24,410 nucleotides of DNA from CAZSIA01 sp045126355 (GTDB taxonomy: Bacteria; Bacillota_I; Bacilli_A; Acholeplasmatales; Anaeroplasmataceae), in contig JBGVOE010000063.1 in assembly GCA_045126355.1 (NCBI GenBank), forward strand, positions 1-24,410, read 5' to 3'. Below the pieces are notes generated by a model. That model searched no databases. It worked only from the letters and a program-made list of their open reading frames with translations, and had not been told where the DNA came from. This document shows, piece after piece, positions 24,284 to 24,410 of the stretch. Position numbers and translations under genes: made by a program. Numbering within the stretch: position 1 is the first letter of the stretch; each line of letters starts with the position of its first letter.

Positions 24284-24345
24284 TTTACAAGTGTAAAATT
24301 ATTGACATGTGTAAAATTATTGGTATAATTATTTACAAGTGTTAA
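24284..24345 (+). promoter_or_regulatory. Consensus promoter with three palindromic operator sites
   Basis: Promoter TTGACA (24302-24307), 16 bases, TATAAT (24324-24329). Three related palindromes surround it: TTTACAAGTGTAAA (24284-24297, perfect arms), TTGACATGTGTAAA (24302-24315, overlapping the -35 box) and TTTACAAGTGTTAA (24332-24345, just after the -10 box). Centres are 18 and 30 bases apart. This is the geometry of a repressed promoter bound by a dimeric regulator. The first site also covers a possible -35 of the divergent murG promoter. Confidence 0.75.
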
Positions 24346-24375
24346 AAAATACTTAAATATTTGGGGGAATATAAT

Positions 24376-24410
24376 ATGAGAAAAGAGGATATGCGTACAA
24401 TACGTACAAA
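24376..24410 (+). CDS. N-terminus of a probable TetR-family regulator (partial)
   Basis: Only 11 complete codons are inside the window: MRKEDMRTIRT, then a broken codon. GGGGG seven to eight bases before the ATG is a strong ribosome site. Many Bacillota TetR-family regulators start with a run such as M.KEDLR.I.TK, so that is the favoured reading. The upstream palindromes, suited to an autoregulating dimer, agree. The evidence is too short for more than a suggestion. Confidence 0.4.
   Translation, partial: MRKEDMRTIRT

Noticed and set aside
1..24410. CRISPR arrays, tRNA genes, prophage or toxin-antitoxin modules
   Set aside because: No regularly spaced repeats, cloverleaf sequences or phage/toxin families were seen on either strand.

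Overview
This is a very AT-rich window from a low-GC Gram-positive bacterium (Bacillota). It carries spoIIGA, sigE and sigG beside ftsZ, murB and murG, plus a recU/class A PBP pair. That combination points to an endospore-forming, or ancestrally spore-forming, relative of the Bacilli/Erysipelotrichia. A starch-binding surface lipoprotein fits a gut or other carbohydrate-rich habitat, but I cannot name the genus. All 21 intact complete genes end in TAA or TAG and none in TGA; TGG still encodes Trp and the genes read through normally, so the standard code is used.

Left part, 1-7541, minus strand: a compact seven-gene operon runs mgtE, glpK, acyl-ACP thioesterase, M18 aminopeptidase, M19 dipeptidase, queH, RluA-type pseudouridine synthase. 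It starts at an excellent sigma-A promoter (7513-7541) and ends at a strong terminator (137-159). Directly after that terminator is what looks like the 5' end of a group II intron (133 to the window edge), the kind of site class C introns choose.

Middle part, 7553-11440: two decayed copies of the same IS4-type element lie in the same orientation. They flank one gene with its own promoter and terminator, a lipoprotein with Cys-rich repeats, a CBM26-like starch-binding domain and a second carbohydrate-binding-like domain. Both IS copies keep an inverted repeat that would hide the transposase ribosome binding site in read-through transcripts.

Thiamine block, 11441-12844, minus: a TPP riboswitch with terminator controls thiamine pyrophosphokinase and the ThiT transporter. 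Divergent from it, on the plus strand, are recU, a class A penicillin-binding protein and a lipoprotein T7-lysozyme-type amidase (12905-16379).

Right part, 16371-24225, minus: the order murG, murB, ftsZ, SecB-like protein, spoIIGA, sigE, sigG, FtsK/SpoIIIE-like protein resembles the division/sporulation cluster of Bacillus. The SpoIIIE-like protein has lost the key Walker A and Walker B residues and the C-terminal gamma domain, so it looks like an inactive translocase paralogue. Pro-sigma-E has a very short prosequence. At the right edge a plus-strand gene begins (probably a TetR-family regulator) behind a consensus promoter dressed with three copies of a TTTACA-N2-TGTAAA palindrome.
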